DNA of 44,850 nucleotides, from contig JAQTTZ010000024.1 of the NCBI GenBank assembly GCA_028710485.1, forward strand, positions 1-44,850, given 5' to 3'. The notes below the pieces were generated by a model. That model was given only the letters and a program-made list of their open reading frames with translations, was not told where the DNA came from and searched no databases. This DNA is from Bacteriovorax sp. Its GTDB lineage: Bacteria; Bdellovibrionota; Bacteriovoracia; Bacteriovoracales; Bacteriovoracaceae. The translations under genes and the position numbers were made by a program. This document shows positions 1 to 8,103 of this stretch, in pieces (within the stretch, counting starts at the first letter, position 1; the number at the start of each line of letters is the position of its first letter).

Positions 1-42
1 AGTAGTCACCGCCAAAATCAAATGCGCCAGTAATATAACTCA

Positions 43-618
43 TCAGAATGTATTGAACCCCAATTTAAGCTTTGGTTTCTTTTCCCTGAGATTTGAATGG
101 TCGTAAGCTACAATCCCAAGAGACAATTTCTCATCAATTGAGTGAGTGATTCCCAGAACTGCTTGGTAATATTTTTTACTTGTCTTAGTAAGCGTATTTT
201 CATCCGTGGTCTGACGAGCACTAACGCCAAAGGCTGATTTATCGGACATGGGACTTGAAAGAGTTAAGCCCCATCTCTTGCGTTTAAAAATATCTTCTTC
301 TTGATTCACATAACTCAGTGAACCACTCAAGGAGGGATTACCATCACACATAACAAAACCTAAAGCTTTAGGCCTTGGCTGCGAAACCCCATCACTTGTT
401 AATTTTCCTAAGTCTTTTTGTGCAAAAAAACTTGAGGAATTAAAAAAAGCGAGAGATGCTGGATTTAGGAAAGCAGATTCTTCAGTGAGCAGTCCGCCAA
501 CTCCGGTGCCGCCCATCGATTTTAGATGCGTCGTCTCGAACTCATGAATTCTTGAGTGCGCATTTGACGAGAGCAAGAATACTGACAGAAGCAAAGTTTT
601 TTTGATATGATTGCTCAT
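43..618 (-). CDS. Outer-membrane-type secreted protein, probably frameshifted at its 3' end
   Basis: The product begins with a signal peptide (MSNHIKKTLLLSVFLLSSNAH) followed by a segment with MGGTGVG and ESAFLNPAS. That is the pattern of FadL/TraF-like outer-membrane beta-barrels whose mature N-terminus contains a Gly-rich stretch and NPAS/NPAA. The reading frame stops after LGFNTF at residue 191, but this looks artificial. If one extra G is read in the GGGG run at 58-61 (minus strand), the frame continues as LGVQYILMSYITGAFDFGG to the window edge, which reads as an ordinary beta-strand. The stop (45-43) also overlaps an ATG (43-41). The gene is divergent from galU with a 46-base gap. The exact family and substrate are unknown. 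Confidence is good for an exported beta-barrel-like protein and moderate for the frameshift. Confidence 0.7.
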   Translation of the reverse strand: MSNHIKKTLLLSVFLLSSNAHSRIHEFETTHLKSMGGTGVGGLLTEESAFLNPASLAFFNSSSFFAQKDLGKLTSDGVSQPRPKALGFVMCDGNPSLSGSLSYVNQEEDIFKRKRWGLTLSSPMSDKSAFGVSARQTTDENTLTKTSKKYYQAVLGITHSIDEKLSLGIVAYDHSNLREKKPKLKLGFNTF

Positions 619-664
619 TACCTTAATTCCCTATAAAATAATGAAGGTCTAAGAGGAAAGTATA

Positions 665-1552
665 ATGAAGATTCGTTGCGCCGTCATCCCTGTTGCTGGA
701 AAAGGGACAAGATTTTTACCTGCAACCAAGCAAGTTCCCAAAGAAATGATTCCAATCATTAATTTACCTATGATTCACTACGTAGTTGAGGAAGCAATCT
801 TGTCGGGTATTGAGCAAGTAATTTTTATAACTTCGTCTGGAAAACATGCGATTGAAGATTATTTTGACCGCAATTTTGAATTGGAAGATTTCCTCATCAA
901 GAACGGCAAAATTAAAGAATTAGAAATGATTCAACAAATTGGAAAAATGGTTGAAGTCACATCTGTTCGTCAAAAGGAGCAACTAGGATTAGGCCATGCA
1001 GTTCTCTGTGCTCAAGACATTGTAGGCAATGAACCTTTCGCTGTTATCTTAGGAGATGAAATTGTTCGCGGACCCAATCCTGTTACAAAGCAATTAATGG
1101 CTGTTTCACAAAAATATAGTGGTGCCAATGTTATTGGGGTAATGGAAATTGATCCACAGGAAACTTCTAAATACGGAGTCGTCAAAGGAAACTTTCTCGA
1201 TGAATCTAAAAAAACTATGCGCATGACTGATATGGTGGAAAAACCAAAACCAGCGGATGCACCTTCTAATCTTGCGACACCCGGACGTTATATTTTTCGA
1301 CCAGAAATTTTCGATGCACTAAAAGTTATTCCAAAAGGTGTCGGTGGTGAATATCAACTGACAGATGCGATAAACCTTCTGGCTCGAGAGAGTGAAGTTT
1401 ATGCTCATGTCTTTGAAGGTCAAAGATTTGATACTGGTAATATTGAAGGATACCTCAATGCGACGATCGAATTTGCATTGATGAACAAAGATTCAGAACA
1501 AATGATGAGAAAACTCATTAAAGAAAAAGTAGAAAAATATAAAATCAAATAG
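665..1552 (+). CDS. galU: UTP--glucose-1-phosphate uridylyltransferase
   Basis: The 295-residue product makes UDP-glucose from UTP and glucose-1-phosphate in the cytoplasm, feeding LPS, exopolysaccharide and other sugar nucleotides. The N-terminus carries the nucleotidyltransferase signature (IPVAGKGTRFLPATKQVPKEM) followed by LPMIHYVVEEA. The middle has the GalU-type GLGHAVLCA stretch, then ILGDE and MVEKP. The C-terminal half has GGEYQLTDAI and FDTGN. Length and motif order match the bacterial GalU family rather than glucose-1-phosphate thymidylyltransferase. An AGAGGAAAG ribosome site precedes the ATG. A secreted protein of unknown function follows after only 7 bases, so the two are probably cotranscribed, with priA next. 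Confidence 0.95.
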   Translation: MKIRCAVIPVAGKGTRFLPATKQVPKEMIPIINLPMIHYVVEEAILSGIEQVIFITSSGKHAIEDYFDRNFELEDFLIKNGKIKELEMIQQIGKMVEVTSVRQKEQLGLGHAVLCAQDIVGNEPFAVILGDEIVRGPNPVTKQLMAVSQKYSGANVIGVMEIDPQETSKYGVVKGNFLDESKKTMRMTDMVEKPKPADAPSNLATPGRYIFRPEIFDALKVIPKGVGGEYQLTDAINLLARESEVYAHVFEGQRFDTGNIEGYLNATIEFALMNKDSEQMMRKLIKEKVEKYKIK

Positions 1553-1559
1553 GTGCTTT

Positions 1560-2534
1560 ATGAAAATCCTAATAATTGTCTTATCTGTAGCTTTCTTTAC
1601 AGCTCTCTCTTTCACAGCATTGGCGGCAGTACCAACAGAAGAGGGTCTGCTTAAAAATTTAAATAATGCTGGAATTCCAGGGAACTTAATTACAGTAAAG
1701 GCCATGGTTCAAAATTCTTCACCTGCAGTCGGTACAGTCACTGAAGCAGAAGCCTCAAAGGCAGATTATTATAAATTTGTTCTTTCAATAGAAAATCCAA
1801 ACGTGGTGTCACTATTTCAAGTAACTTATTCAAATAGCCAAATGCAGAATAATCAAATTCGAGCAGTGAAATATATTCCAGACTTATTAACAGCGATCAA
1901 GAGAGAGAAAACTCCTGAAAAAGGAATGTTTTATGCTGTCATGATGATGTTAACAACCAACCGGTCGCAAGGGGTTGAAGCCTTTTTAGAAAAAAGTGGT
2001 GTGCAAATTGTTCGGAACAAAAATATATTGAATGAAGACAAGATGAAATTGTTGCGCACTTACCGCACCTATTTAGCAAACAATAAAGGCAAGGGAGATG
2101 CAAATTCTCCACTCAATCCAGCAGATCCACAAAACAAGGCAAAGGTTTTAGAGCTTTTCAGGGCCAATACTTTTCAGCGTTCAAAAAATATTGAATTAAC
2201 AAAAATGGAAAATGAATTTTTATGGAAAGCCGATTGGAAATCGGTCAAAGGATATTTCACTAACGAGGAAAGACGTCTTCGCATGATGGAATACATTTCA
2301 GGAGACGCTACCGTCAAGCTGGAAGCGAAAGATTATATTCTTTTTAATGGCACTAATGAACTACCGAAGTTTATTTTATTTAAAGACTCAAGAGGACAAA
2401 CGACAAAAATGCAAATTTTGAGCTTGGATACAAAAAATAATCGTGAGAAAAAATTGGCAGAAAGATATGAAGAAGCCAGGAAAATAGTTCCTGCAACGAA
2501 TAGTGGTGAAACGAGTTATTCGTTTTTATTTTAG
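1560..2534 (+). CDS. Secreted protein of unknown function
   Basis: The 324-residue protein starts with a clear Sec signal peptide (MKILIIVLSVAFFTALSFTALA, cleavage likely after ALA), so it should be periplasmic or surface-located. There is no cysteine lipobox and no later transmembrane segment. The mature part is mixed alpha/beta with many Lys and Asn residues and contains a helical middle (around FLEKSGVQIVRNKNILNEDKM). I recognise no catalytic motif or known domain. It sits between galU (7-base gap) and priA (3-base gap), which suggests one operon but says little about function. It may be restricted to Bdellovibrionota, which I cannot test here. Confidence 0.8.
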   Translation: MKILIIVLSVAFFTALSFTALAAVPTEEGLLKNLNNAGIPGNLITVKAMVQNSSPAVGTVTEAEASKADYYKFVLSIENPNVVSLFQVTYSNSQMQNNQIRAVKYIPDLLTAIKREKTPEKGMFYAVMMMLTTNRSQGVEAFLEKSGVQIVRNKNILNEDKMKLLRTYRTYLANNKGKGDANSPLNPADPQNKAKVLELFRANTFQRSKNIELTKMENEFLWKADWKSVKGYFTNEERRLRMMEYISGDATVKLEAKDYILFNGTNELPKFILFKDSRGQTTKMQILSLDTKNNREKKLAERYEEARKIVPATNSGETSYSFLF

Positions 2535-2537
2535 TTC

Positions 2538-4541
2538 ATGAATGACCAATATTTTCTAGTTGCTGTTAATTCACCTTTTAACGGCTCACTACTAACTTAT
2601 AAAGCAACTCCTGAAATGGCTTCGATTTTAAAACGAGGCCAATTGATTAAAGTACCTCTTGGGAAAAGAGTTATTGATGGCTGCTTGTGGGGGGTTGGTG
2701 ATAGTTCCAATATAAAAGACCCCTCAAAAATTAAAAACATTAGTGAAATAGAGCGTGAAATATTTCTTTCAGAAGTTGAATGCGAATTATACCAATGGAT
2801 GGCGAACTATTATCATTATCCTTTAGGCCAATTAATACATGATGTGCTTCCGACATTTTTAAAGCGCCCAAGGAAATTAAATTTTGATCAAGGGGCCGGA
2901 GCACCTCTAGATATAGAAATGAACGATGAACAAAAAGATGTTGTTGATCACATTACGGGATATGGATTTGATAAGTTTTCGAAATGGCTGGTTCATGGTG
3001 TAACGGGAGCAGGTAAAACATTAATCTATCTAGAGTTAATTAAAAAAATAATTGTCCAAAAAAAATCGGTACTATTTCTTTTGCCGGAAATAAATCTCAC
3101 TCCACAATTTTTAAAAACATTTCAAACTTATTTGGATGTTCCAATTTATTCTTATAATAGTTCAATCAGCAATTCAGATAAATTTGGTCTTTGGAAATTA
3201 CTGCAAGAAGACGATAGTCCCAAAATGATCTTGGGTGTCCGAAGTAGTATCTTCCTCCCGATTAAAAACCTAGGACTTGTTATTGTAGATGAAGAGCACG
3301 ATCAATCATTCAAGCAAGATGATAGATGTACGTATAACGCTAGAGATATAGCCATTAAAAGAGCCGCACTGGAGAAAATACCGGTTGTCTTAGGCTCCGC
3401 GACACCAATGGTTGAGACGTATAAAGCTTTTATAGAAACAGATCATTATTTTGCTCTCCGAAATCGGGCATTGGACGCGAGACTGCCAACCGTCGAGCTT
3501 ATCGATATGCGCGGACGTTCCAAGATAGAATCAGAAAGAATGATTTGGCCTTATAGTAGTGAAAGTATTTTTAAAATAAAAAAAGCCCTGGAGAGAGAAG
3601 AGCAGGTTTTAGTTTTTATCAATCGTTTAGGATATGCTAATTATCTTCAATGCAATGCTTGTGGACATCAGTTTGCATGTCCAAATTGCAGTACTAACTT
3701 GAAGTATTTTAAGAAAAGAAATGAGCTTTCATGCCAGACATGTGAGTATAAACAACCAGCACCTGAAATGTGTCCTGAATGCATGAACCTCAATCTTGCT
3801 CCAAAAGGCTTTGGTACAGAAAAAGCCTATGAAGTATTAAAAGATATTCTTCCCGATAAAAAAATTGAACGCTTTGATCGAGATGAAATCAAAACGTTTA
3901 CCCAGTTGGAAAATGTTTTAGATCGATTCCATAAAAAAGAAATAGATGTTTTAGTTGGCACTCAAATGCTCTCAAAAGGACATAACTTTAAAAACGTTAA
4001 TTTAGTTTTGATTTTAGGGATAGATTCACAACTAAATTTTCCTGATTTTCGGTCTAACGAAAGGGTTTATCAAACACTCACGCAAGTGAGTGGAAGAGCT
4101 GGACGATTTGGAAAAGATGCAGAAGTCTTGGTTCACACATTGGCTCCAGAAAATAAAATATTTTCCTATTTAAAAAATCACACATTCGAAGAGTTTTATC
4201 AGGATGAAATTCCGATGCGAGAGATGTGTTCGTCTCCGCCAATGAAAAAACTAATTCTTATTTACTTTAATTCGAAGTCACAAGAAATGGTCATAAAAGA
4301 AAGTTCTAATCAGGCCAACTCGCTTCGCGCTCTAGCTGCGAAACACTTTGAACAAGTCGAAATTTTAGGACCTCGTCCTTCAATGATCGAAAAAAAAGTT
4401 AATAAATTTACTTGGTCTTTAATGATTAGGAGTTCGGACCTGAATCAACTTCATAATCTTATAAAGACTTTCAGCAAAAACTATCGCCCTCCTCACACTA
4501 TCTCTTTGAAAATAGATGTAGATCCATATTATTTTGATTAA
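2538..4541 (+). CDS. priA: Primosomal protein N' (replication restart helicase PriA)
   Basis: PriA recognises stalled forks and D-loops and reloads the replicative helicase. The 667-residue product has the expected layout: an N-terminal DNA-binding region, then a superfamily 2 helicase core with Walker A (GVTGAGKT, about residue 155), the Walker B-type box DEEHDQSFKQDD and GSATPMVE. The Cys-rich zinc insertion has eight cysteines (CNACGHQFACPNC ... CQTC ... CPEC, roughly residues 372-416). The C-terminal helicase lobe has GFGTEKAYE, LVGTQMLSKGHNF and QVSGRAGRFG. Length is slightly below the Escherichia coli protein, as in many phyla. The ATG is 3 bases after the preceding stop and has no obvious Shine-Dalgarno, so translational coupling is likely. 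Confidence 0.95.
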   Translation: MNDQYFLVAVNSPFNGSLLTYKATPEMASILKRGQLIKVPLGKRVIDGCLWGVGDSSNIKDPSKIKNISEIEREIFLSEVECELYQWMANYYHYPLGQLIHDVLPTFLKRPRKLNFDQGAGAPLDIEMNDEQKDVVDHITGYGFDKFSKWLVHGVTGAGKTLIYLELIKKIIVQKKSVLFLLPEINLTPQFLKTFQTYLDVPIYSYNSSISNSDKFGLWKLLQEDDSPKMILGVRSSIFLPIKNLGLVIVDEEHDQSFKQDDRCTYNARDIAIKRAALEKIPVVLGSATPMVETYKAFIETDHYFALRNRALDARLPTVELIDMRGRSKIESERMIWPYSSESIFKIKKALEREEQVLVFINRLGYANYLQCNACGHQFACPNCSTNLKYFKKRNELSCQTCEYKQPAPEMCPECMNLNLAPKGFGTEKAYEVLKDILPDKKIERFDRDEIKTFTQLENVLDRFHKKEIDVLVGTQMLSKGHNFKNVNLVLILGIDSQLNFPDFRSNERVYQTLTQVSGRAGRFGKDAEVLVHTLAPENKIFSYLKNHTFEEFYQDEIPMREMCSSPPMKKLILIYFNSKSQEMVIKESSNQANSLRALAAKHFEQVEILGPRPSMIEKKVNKFTWSLMIRSSDLNQLHNLIKTFSKNYRPPHTISLKIDVDPYYFD

Positions 4542-4617
4542 GTATTAAAGAAATCTCCAGAAAATTCCGTAAAGACCAAGAGAACTACTAAGGGCCAAGG
4601 TCTAGAGGAAAATTCGT

Positions 4618-6627
4618 ATGAATAAGAAAACGCTTAAAACAACTAATTGTTTAACTGCCTATCTAGCGACTGGCTTGCTCATATCGCAAGCAAGTTATGC
4701 AGGAATTGTAGGAGTGAGGACTTCCGGAACATCTGGAGCACCAGCGGGTAAAACATCATCTTCAGTTGTCGTTACGCCCGGAAAAGCTGTAGATGAGAGA
4801 GTTATTAAAAAAGAAGGAACCGCAGGAGTTTCTTGTACGACCAATAATGCGGATGCAGCCACTTATTTTCCTTTATCTTTTTTCCAAAGCCTTAGTCTTG
4901 ACGGATCTTCGCTTACTTTCGAACAAAGGCCCGATAATAAAATACTCGTAAAGATACCGGCGATTATAAATAATTGTGGAAAATTTAAACCACAACTAAT
5001 TCAAGACGACGTAACAAAAAGTGTAACAATTGTGATGCAGTTGGAAGATGGTAGTTCGTATTCAAGTTATCTAGCTTGTCTGGAAACTAAAAACATTTTG
5101 GTCGATGGCAAAATTGATCATGATAAAACTGATGGAAAAGAATATTCAGAAACTCCTTACATTCTCGATTACTCTTTCAGCAAAGATAAAGACATCAAGA
5201 AAACGCTTAAACTTTCTTATGGATACCCAAAAGAATATTCAAGAGGAAAAGATTCATATGAATCGATGTATGGATATGACAATGATGTAGAATTGCCAGG
5301 ATCTCTGTGTATGCGTTCAGAAAAAATACAACCTGAAATTACTTATATCAATAAAGGTCAAGATGTCCTAATCGACGAACTAAAAGCAATCTGTAAGTCT
5401 GGCGATGCACAACGAATTGCCGAAGCGAGAAAGTCTATAGGGAACGCCGATGCCTTGAAGGATATTGCTGAGAAAATTAAGTCTGAGCTTGATGCCGGCT
5501 ACTTGGTAGCAGTCAAGCAAGACGTTGAAAAAATTTCATCATCAATGTTGAAAATCGAAGATCGTTTAACAAAAGAAAGAGACACTATCGACGAGACAAC
5601 AGCAAAAAAATTAGCAAGACAGTATGCTGATCTAAGCAAAGAGCTAGATAGTAAGTTCTTAAATCCTGCAATTTTTCGCCTTGATACACTTATGAAACAA
5701 GTGGCGGACATGGATTTAGAAGATCCAAAAAGAAAAGGTGCAGATGATGAAATTAAAAAAATAAATGAAGATGTGGGAGCATTCGCTGCTAGAAAAAGTG
5801 GTTTCCCTGCCCTTTATTCCGTTATGGAAAAATACTCCATCAATGATTCTGCAAAAACAATTGAAGATATTCGTTTAAAATCTTATTGGTATGGAACAGT
5901 TTACTCGGGTCCAGCTGATGACAAAAGAGGTAAGCCGATAACTTTTGAAGAAGCCAATCAAAAGCAATACGCTGGACTTCAAAAATTTGATAAAGTTCTT
6001 ACCGATTGGACAGACCAATACTTGGTTGGAAAAGGTAATTTAGCACCAATTCAAAAAACAGAGAGAGAGCGTACTGCTACTTATGAAAAAATGAATAAAC
6101 GTTGGTATGATTATCAAAACGATGAACAAGCCAAGCTACAAAAATATTGTGCGGTTGGAATGATGGGATCTCCAAAAAATCCGGTTCAGTGTCAAGCTTT
6201 CCAAGCTGGTGCGAAGGGGAGACAGGATGCGGAATTAGCAAGACGTAGAAAAGATCTTATGTTCATCCAAGGCCGAAATGATAAATTAAATAAAATGGGA
6301 TCTAGCTATAACGACTATCAAAGACGTCAAGTTGCTAACGAAACCCGTGGTGGGGATAATGAGCCTTACGGTGCTTCTTATACAAGCTATGAAGATAATT
6401 TTAGTGACCGTTTCCCTGGATATTATGGAGCTCAAACGTATACGCCATACGATGCTTCTAATTACAATATGGGTGGACAGGCAGCTGCCATGAACATGGG
6501 TAATACAGGAAACTATAATGCCAGTATGATCAATCCTCAAATGCAAGTTCAACAAGGTCAGTATCAAATGCCACAACAAGGTTATGGTATGAATGGTGGA
6601 CAGATGGGCGGATGGCCTTCAATTTAA
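4618..6627 (+). CDS. Large secreted protein with coiled-coil middle and Gln/Gly/Met/Tyr-rich tail
   Basis: The 669-residue protein has a signal peptide ending ...ISQASYAG and a GAGGAAAA ribosome site before the ATG. A globular Cys-containing region (about residues 60-260) is followed by a charged helical stretch (about 265-390) likely to form coiled coil. The last ~90 residues are low complexity, rich in Tyr, Asn, Gln, Gly and Met, with repeats of the type MGG, QQGQYQMPQQGYGM and MNGGQMGG. Such tails occur in surface, adhesion or assembly-prone proteins, but no family is recognised. It stands alone, 76 bases after priA, and is closed by a bidirectional terminator at 6650-6678. Base composition is not unlike its neighbours. 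Function unknown. Confidence 0.8.
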   Translation: MNKKTLKTTNCLTAYLATGLLISQASYAGIVGVRTSGTSGAPAGKTSSSVVVTPGKAVDERVIKKEGTAGVSCTTNNADAATYFPLSFFQSLSLDGSSLTFEQRPDNKILVKIPAIINNCGKFKPQLIQDDVTKSVTIVMQLEDGSSYSSYLACLETKNILVDGKIDHDKTDGKEYSETPYILDYSFSKDKDIKKTLKLSYGYPKEYSRGKDSYESMYGYDNDVELPGSLCMRSEKIQPEITYINKGQDVLIDELKAICKSGDAQRIAEARKSIGNADALKDIAEKIKSELDAGYLVAVKQDVEKISSSMLKIEDRLTKERDTIDETTAKKLARQYADLSKELDSKFLNPAIFRLDTLMKQVADMDLEDPKRKGADDEIKKINEDVGAFAARKSGFPALYSVMEKYSINDSAKTIEDIRLKSYWYGTVYSGPADDKRGKPITFEEANQKQYAGLQKFDKVLTDWTDQYLVGKGNLAPIQKTERERTATYEKMNKRWYDYQNDEQAKLQKYCAVGMMGSPKNPVQCQAFQAGAKGRQDAELARRRKDLMFIQGRNDKLNKMGSSYNDYQRRQVANETRGGDNEPYGASYTSYEDNFSDRFPGYYGAQTYTPYDASNYNMGGQAAAMNMGNTGNYNASMINPQMQVQQGQYQMPQQGYGMNGGQMGGWPSI

Positions 6628-6649
6628 ATTAATTTTTTTAAAAAGATCT

Positions 6650-6678
6650 AAAAGGGCTGCATTTATGCGGCCCTTTTT
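6650..6678. terminator. Bidirectional intrinsic terminator between convergent genes
   Basis: A 13-base-pair stem (AAAAGGGCTGCAT against ATGCGGCCCTTTT, with one G-U wobble) is flanked by A-rich and T-rich runs. It can therefore end transcription both from the plus-strand secreted-protein gene (stop at 6627) and from the minus-strand gene whose stop is at 6688. Confidence 0.85.
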
Positions 6679-6687
6679 ATTGGTGAA

Positions 6688-7962
6688 TTAAATCAATGCA
6701 TCTAAGATAGATTTTGAAATCGTTATACTGATTCCCGCCGCGCTCAATTCGTTGATGGCCTCATCACTAGACATCAAATCCTCTTGCATAAGCGAAACAT
6801 TAAGCTCTGCGTTGGCAGCATTCAAGTTAATCAATAAGCTCTCTATAGCTATAATTGCAGGCAATTTTGAGCTCGATACATTTTCGGGAAAAAATCTAAT
6901 GCTAATGCCTTCTGGATCAAGTTTTCTTCTTATTGAATATAGCTTTTGAATTAATTTATTTCTTTCATTCATGCTACCTTTCACACACCATACTTTTCCA
7001 TATTGACCAGCAACTGGCTGCACAGTGGCCTTGCCATTTTCTCCAACATTCTCAAATATAACTACATAAGGAACACCGGCCTGTCTCATTTGGTCGCCCA
7101 CAAAATAATTTTCACCAATCCGAAAACGGTCAATGCCGCCATTTCGATAAGCAGTTCCATGATGGGCAAGAATTAATTCATCAGCAAGTGGCAAACGAGC
7201 ATCTTGACCAGCACAGTAAGAGCGAGCTTCTTTTGAATCTAGTGAAGAAATATTTGCAGGGCCTGGGATCCAAGTGAGAGTTGAATTTGGATTTTTCCAT
7301 GCTGGGCGATCGATTTCCATAATTGAGCGAAAAATTCCTTCAGCAACTTGAGCAAGAGCATTTTTCAGGTAGCCAACTCCTTCGAAACTTCTCTCTATTC
7401 CATCTTCATTGATAGTTCCCAATGTTCCAGACATTTTAAATTGGCCGCTACCAATATGGGCCATTTGAATAAAAATATAGTGGTCGTATTGAACTTTTGA
7501 ATTATAGACCATATGTCCATTGATAACAGGAAAGGCATTCGCAAATTCAATTTTTCTTTCAGCATTGGTGATGCCATTCGCTCTATGAAGTTTTTCAATT
7601 TCTGATTTAAAAAATTCACCGACAGATAAACCAATTTTCACACTGTCTATTTCTTTATTGAGATCTCTCTTTCCGTCAGCAGACTCCTGAAGTTTTTGCA
7701 AAGGACCAAGCATATCGGTTGGATCAAAAATTCCGCCACTCATTTTAACGGCGGCATCAATCACTTCATCCATATACATTTTGCGAGTTTGGTTTCTTGA
7801 GTAAGCGAGCGTTACTTCGTATTGGCCAATATCGCCACCGATCTCAACACCGATATAACTTGCGATTTTTATTTTTTTTACAGGTGCCGCAAGCGCCAGA
7901 TCAGAGATCATCGCTACGAATGTAAAAACAGCAAGACACGATAAAAATTTTGAGGCTTTCAT
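6688..7962 (-). CDS. Secreted protein of unknown function
   Basis: I place the start at the ATG at 7962. It is preceded by TGGAG and opens a good signal peptide (MKASKFLSCLAVFTFVAMIS, cleavage near LALAA). A longer frame reaching 8097 would put its start inside the terminator of the upstream porin gene, so it is rejected. The mature 424-residue protein contains YIGVEIGGDIGQYEVTLAYS near the N-terminus. A central segment (LTWIPGPANISSLDSKEARSYC then LPLADELILAHHG) has the look of a sulfatase-modifying or lectin-like fold that positions a cysteine before an LP.ADE motif, but I cannot assign it firmly. It follows the porin gene in the same orientation, separated by a terminator, so it may have its own promoter. 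Confidence 0.8.
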   Translation of the reverse strand: MKASKFLSCLAVFTFVAMISDLALAAPVKKIKIASYIGVEIGGDIGQYEVTLAYSRNQTRKMYMDEVIDAAVKMSGGIFDPTDMLGPLQKLQESADGKRDLNKEIDSVKIGLSVGEFFKSEIEKLHRANGITNAERKIEFANAFPVINGHMVYNSKVQYDHYIFIQMAHIGSGQFKMSGTLGTINEDGIERSFEGVGYLKNALAQVAEGIFRSIMEIDRPAWKNPNSTLTWIPGPANISSLDSKEARSYCAGQDARLPLADELILAHHGTAYRNGGIDRFRIGENYFVGDQMRQAGVPYVVIFENVGENGKATVQPVAGQYGKVWCVKGSMNERNKLIQKLYSIRRKLDPEGISIRFFPENVSSSKLPAIIAIESLLINLNAANAELNVSLMQEDLMSSDEAINELSAAGISITISKSILDALI

Positions 7963-8070
7963 AAACCAGAACTCCAATTGGATTTTAATTATTTCCATAT
8001 CATGAATTAAGAGTTTTTCTGGAAAGCTTGGAGGGGAGTGTGTAATTATTATCTGAGTATTTGTTAAAAT

Positions 8071-8095
8071 GCCCCCGAATTTGAATTTCGGGGGC
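8071..8095 (-). terminator. Intrinsic terminator after the porin gene
   Basis: A perfect 9-base-pair GC-rich stem (GCCCCCGAA against TTCGGGGGC, 7-base loop) lies just past the minus-strand stop at 8104. On that strand it is followed by ATTTTAAC. It separates the porin gene from the downstream secreted-protein gene. Confidence 0.85.
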
Positions 8096-8103
8096 AATTT
8101 ATA

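Noticed and set aside
6286-6579. 97-codon minus-strand frame
   Set aside because: Antisense to the low-complexity tail of the secreted protein; no ribosome site or recognisable content.
7963-8097. N-terminal extension of the secreted-protein gene on the minus strand
   Set aside because: The longer start lies inside the porin gene's terminator and lacks a ribosome site; the ATG at 7962 has one and opens a signal peptide.
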